From positions 1 through 64,000 of the forward strand of contig JAIBAG010000015.1 in NCBI GenBank assembly GCA_019695305.1: a stretch of DNA of 64,000 nt, given 5' to 3'. Under the pieces are notes generated by a model, which worked only from the letters and a program-made list of their open reading frames with translations, ran no database searches and had not been told where the DNA came from. This document shows positions 61,293-64,000 of the stretch, in pieces; positions within the stretch are counted from its first letter, which is position 1; every line of letters begins with the position of its first letter. The translations under genes and the position numbers were made by a program. The stretch comes from a bacterium (GTDB lineage Bacteria > UBA10199 > JAIBAG01).

Positions 61293-61335
61293 CACAGGCT
61301 TCATCCGTGAAATGTGTGTCACGGATGAGGCTGTG
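61293..61335 (+). terminator. Hairpin between ahpC and ahpF
   Basis: A 17-base left arm (61293-61309, ending CATCCGTG) and 16-base right arm (61320-61335, beginning CACGGATG) pair with few mismatches around a 10-base loop. A weak T-run follows. It may partially terminate so that ahpC is more abundant than ahpF, or mark a processing site. Confidence 0.6.
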
Positions 61336-61352
61336 TTTAAAAGGGACTGCTT

Positions 61353-62918
61353 ATGCTTGATTTAGAAATGAAAAAACAACTTGAAGAAGTTTTCAGCCGC
61401 CTTGAGAGCGAGCTTATATTGCGTGTTTACAAAAGCGCGCATGCCGATGAACCGCAGCTTTTGGAAATGCTGGGTGAAGTGGCCAGTACCTCGCAAAAAA
61501 TAAAAATTGAAATTGTGGATGATAAGGTAAGCAAGGTTCCTTCATTTGAAATTGCCGTAAATGGGAAGTCGAGCGGTATTTTTTTTACAGGTATTCCGGG
61601 TGGGCATGAGTTTACCTCACTGGTGTTGGCTATTTTAAATAGTGATGGAAAAGGAAAAATTCCCGATGACGGTATTGTGGCCCGTGTAAAGCGTTTAAAA
61701 GGAGATGTACGTCTTAAAACTTATGTTTCACTCTCGTGCGAAAATTGCCCCGAAGTAGTTCAGGCCTTAAACCTGATGGCTACTTTGCATCCCTCGCTTG
61801 ATCACGAAATGATTGATGGTGCCTATGCTCAGGAAGAAGTGGAGGCTTTGGGTTTACAAGGTGTGCCTAGTGTTGTGCTGGATGGAAAGCTTCTTCACTC
61901 AGGCAAGATATCGTTTTCCGATTTATTGCAAAAGTTGGAAGAGCAGCTGGGGAGTAGCGCGCCAGCCAATATCAATACCGATTTGGGTTTTTACGATGTA
62001 GCTGTTATAGGCGGTGGGCCAGCCGGAGTTACCTCCGCCATTTACAGCGCGCGCAAGGGTTTAAAGGTGGCCGTTATTGCCGATAAATTTGGCGGGCAGG
62101 TGCAGGAAACCAAGGGGATAGAAAACATGATTTCGGTTCCTTACACCGAAGGGCCTAAGCTTGCGGCACAATTGGGTGAGCATCTCAAACAATACCCGGT
62201 GAAATTATTAGAGCATCGTCGTGTGGTGTCTCTTTCAACAGATCATCCTAAAAAAATTACCTTTGCCAGTGGCGAGGTATTAACAGCCGATGCCGTTATT
62301 ATTGCTACCGGTGCCAAGTGGCGCGAGCTGGGTATCCCTGGCGAGAAAGAGCACATTGGCCAAGGTGTTGCATTCTGTGCTCATTGCGATGGTCCCTTTT
62401 ATAAAGGGAAAAAAGTGGCTGTTGTGGGTGGCGGGAATTCGGGCGTGGAGGCTGCTATTGATTTGGCTGGTATTGTCAGCGAGCTTACCCTCATTGAATA
62501 TAGCGATAAGCTTAAAGCCGATGATGTTTTAGTGCAGAAATTAAAATCACTGCCTAATGCCACTATTGTGGTGAATGCCAAAACACAAAAAATTGTGGGT
62601 GATGGCAAAAAGGTAGTGGGGCTAAATTACATTGATCGCGCTACTAACAAAGAAACGCAACTTGCTGTTGATGGCGTGTTTGTCCAAATTGGGCTCTTGC
62701 CCAATAGCCAGTTTGTAAAAGATATTCTCAACATTAACCCCATGGGTGAAATTATTGTGGATGCCCATGGTCGTACCTCGGTGCCGGGTATTTATGCAGC
62801 AGGTGATGTAACCACCATCCCGTTTAAACAAATTGTGACAGCCATGGGGGATGGAGCTAAAGTGGCATTAACGGCTTTTGAAGATAGAATGCGAGGCGTG
62901 CTGAATAAAGCGGCTTAA
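61353..62918 (+). CDS. ahpF: Alkyl hydroperoxide reductase subunit F
   Basis: A 521-residue flavoprotein that reduces AhpC with NAD(P)H. The N-terminal domain is a double thioredoxin fold with the redox pair SCENCPEVV; the C-terminal domain has VAVIGGGPAGVTSAIYSARKGLKVAVI (FAD), the redox CAHCDGPFYKGKKV pair and VAVVGGGNSGVEAAIDLAG (NAD). VPGIYAAGDVTTIPFKQIVTAMGDGAK closes it. Length equals the family norm. Co-transcribed with ahpC. Confidence 0.97.
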   Translation: MLDLEMKKQLEEVFSRLESELILRVYKSAHADEPQLLEMLGEVASTSQKIKIEIVDDKVSKVPSFEIAVNGKSSGIFFTGIPGGHEFTSLVLAILNSDGKGKIPDDGIVARVKRLKGDVRLKTYVSLSCENCPEVVQALNLMATLHPSLDHEMIDGAYAQEEVEALGLQGVPSVVLDGKLLHSGKISFSDLLQKLEEQLGSSAPANINTDLGFYDVAVIGGGPAGVTSAIYSARKGLKVAVIADKFGGQVQETKGIENMISVPYTEGPKLAAQLGEHLKQYPVKLLEHRRVVSLSTDHPKKITFASGEVLTADAVIIATGAKWRELGIPGEKEHIGQGVAFCAHCDGPFYKGKKVAVVGGGNSGVEAAIDLAGIVSELTLIEYSDKLKADDVLVQKLKSLPNATIVVNAKTQKIVGDGKKVVGLNYIDRATNKETQLAVDGVFVQIGLLPNSQFVKDILNINPMGEIIVDAHGRTSVPGIYAAGDVTTIPFKQIVTAMGDGAKVALTAFEDRMRGVLNKAA

Positions 62919-62922
62919 GAAG

Positions 62923-62956
62923 GGCCTGCCTTGCAGGGTTTACTGCAAGGCAGGCC
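62923..62956 (+). terminator. Terminator after ahpF
   Basis: Perfect 14-base arms GGCCTGCCTTGCAG (62923-62936) and CTGCAAGGCAGGCC (62943-62956) around a 6-base loop, followed by TTAAAACTTATTTTA. It also stands before the end of the convergent gene at 62964. Confidence 0.9.
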
Positions 62957-62963
62957 TTAAAAC

Positions 62964-63530
62964 TTATTTTACGCGTGTCCACTCAACAGTCATGCTGGGA
63001 TGTTTGGGATCTTTGCTGGAGCATGAGGCCGAGAAATGGTTTTTGTCTTTAAACACATAAGTGGAATCGCCCATGGAGGGTGTTCCCTTGGGGGTTTTGC
63101 CATCTACTTTAGCTACTTTAAGGGTAACAGTGTTACCTTCGCTTTTGGCTAGTTTTAAAGTAGGGCGGTTTTTAAGCATGCAATAATGAGTCATGGCCAG
63201 TTTGCCACGATTGTCGTCGTAATAAACCGAAACCATCTCGTAGGGTGTTCCTGGGAAAATAGTTTCTAAAACAGCGCTGCCACTTGCGGTTACTTTATAT
63301 TCGGTATACATGCGCTGATTTTTTTTACCAAACATGGAGGTGGTCATAGTCCAGCGGCCTTCAAGGGCTTTAAACTTTTTTAATTCGGCCGAACTGGTAT
63401 CGGGGCCTTTCATGCCACAACATTCTTTTTTAGCATCTTTGCTACAACCTTCTTTGTGGCCGGCTTGGGCTGAATAGGAAAAGCTGGTTACAAGTAAAGC
63501 CACCATCATTACTTTAAAAATCTGCTTCAT
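62964..63530 (-). CDS. Exported DUF1579-like protein
   Basis: A 188-residue periplasmic protein with signal peptide (KQIFKVMMVALLVTSFSYSAQA). After a Cys-rich head (GHKEGCSKDAKKECCGMKG) that could bind metal, the domain LEGRWTMTTSMFGKKNQRMYTEYKVTASGSAVLETIF and MVSVYYDDNRGKLAMTHYCMLKNRPTLKL is similar to the DUF1579 lipocalin-like fold. Function unknown. Confidence 0.65.
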   Translation of the reverse strand: MKQIFKVMMVALLVTSFSYSAQAGHKEGCSKDAKKECCGMKGPDTSSAELKKFKALEGRWTMTTSMFGKKNQRMYTEYKVTASGSAVLETIFPGTPYEMVSVYYDDNRGKLAMTHYCMLKNRPTLKLAKSEGNTVTLKVAKVDGKTPKGTPSMGDSTYVFKDKNHFSASCSSKDPKHPSMTVEWTRVK

Positions 63531-63649
63531 AAATATCCTTGTTATAACCCGGGGAATTCCGGGGCAAGTAACCGTAGCAAAGTGGTTTTATTTTGCAAGC
63601 TGCTTGTTTTTAGTAGCTTAATAGTGAGGGGCGTTATAGCCATGCGCGT

Positions 63650-64000
63650 ATGGCACAGGGCAAAGATAAGTGGAAAAAGTTTGTAAAGGCGTCTCAAAAA
63701 GGAAAGGCGGTTTTGCACACCGTTTTAAATGGCTTGGTGGGTGATTTGCTGGCTACTCTGCATCCGCCTTTAAGTATTGGCATGAGTTTTAGAGAAAAGG
63801 GAAAAGACCTTTCTGTTGATGAGCTTTCAAAAAAAATAAAAGATAAAAAACACGTCATCGTTTTTGTACATGGCCTTATGGCCGATGATACCATGTGGAC
63901 CTCTAAAAAAGGTTTTGGCACACGGATTGAAAACGATGTGGATGCCCTGTGTTTGTACGTGCGTTATAATTCGGGCCTGCATATTTCGGATAACGGTAAA
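63650..64000 (+). CDS. Alpha/beta hydrolase (N-terminal 117 residues, cut by right edge)
   Basis: Translation from ATG 63650 runs unbroken to the end: MAQGKDKWKKFVKASQKGKAVL, then FREKGKDLSVDELSKKIKDKKHVIVFVHGLMADDTMW and LCLYVRYNSGLHISDNGK. VIVFVHGLMADDTMW is the oxyanion-loop motif (HG) of PGAP1/lipase-type hydrolases. The catalytic serine elbow should lie just beyond the edge. A basic N-terminus and no signal peptide. Confidence 0.75.
   Translation, partial: MAQGKDKWKKFVKASQKGKAVLHTVLNGLVGDLLATLHPPLSIGMSFREKGKDLSVDELSKKIKDKKHVIVFVHGLMADDTMWTSKKGFGTRIENDVDALCLYVRYNSGLHISDNGK

Overview
The window is 64 kb of a compact, moderate-G+C Gram-negative chromosome. Both edges cut genes: sufB on the left and an alpha/beta hydrolase on the right. 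TonB-dependent outer-membrane transport, lipoproteins, DUF4215-type cysteine repeats, C-terminal sorting tails and sigma-54-like promoters together suggest a deltaproteobacterium-like lineage (Myxococcota, Bdellovibrionota or a related uncultured phylum). This placement is inference from gene content, not a phylogeny. I see no CRISPR array, IS element, prophage or rRNA.

Region by region. 0-7.5 kb: an Rrf2 regulator with sufB, a metallo-beta-lactamase-fold hydrolase, a spore-photoproduct-lyase-like radical SAM protein divergent from a ParB-like protein, YhbY, and small envelope or thioredoxin genes. 6.4-13 kb: an ethylmalonyl-CoA-pathway block on the minus strand (mesaconyl-CoA hydratase, methylsuccinyl-CoA dehydrogenase, malyl-CoA lyase, methylmalonyl-CoA epimerase). 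It is split by a plus-strand accessory block holding an HTH gene plus DUF6036-type nucleotidyltransferase (toxin-antitoxin-like, with a perfect palindrome in front), an alkyladenine glycosylase and an SRPBCC protein. 13.2-17 kb: tRNA-Pro embedded in duplicated tRNA fragments and small hairpins, then leuS and holA separated by a palindromic element. 17-22.7 kb: a cobalamin riboswitch and a B12 uptake set (BtuB-like receptor, BtuF, BtuC, BtuD, TonB). B12 uptake fits with the block above, because the pathway's mutases need B12. 22.7-24.9 kb: an Rsm22-like methyltransferase and a GshB-like ATP-grasp enzyme.

25-34.8 kb is the most unusual stretch. It holds four large, mostly unrecognised genes: two proteins with C-terminal Cys/TM/basic sorting tails, a Cys-Pro repeat lipoprotein, and a 910-residue Gly/Ala-rich multi-hydrophobic protein. 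Two of the genes follow sigma-54-like -24/-12 promoters. A third matching promoter lies at 57.3 kb before another unknown gene. A beta-helix protein at 51-52.7 kb carries the same kind of tail.

34.8-50.9 kb is mainly housekeeping and signalling: a diguanylate cyclase, a phasin-like protein, murI, a CPA2 antiporter, a TPR glycosyltransferase-like protein, GST, PilZ, a CheY-like regulator, a phospholipase D-type synthase, a phosphopantetheinyl transferase, EF-P, SUI1, ClC, a DTW protein, RlmN and a YkvA-like protein. 51-64 kb mixes surface proteins (beta-helix, DUF1554 lipoprotein), a TMEM175-like channel, a DEAD-box helicase, small enzymes, and an oxyR / ahpC-ahpF peroxide-defence locus with a recognisable OxyR site. 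Genes are densely packed with many ATGA-type overlaps. The only gene-free stretch over 300 bases is 27927-28260, which holds a hairpin, a sigma-54-like promoter and a structured leader.
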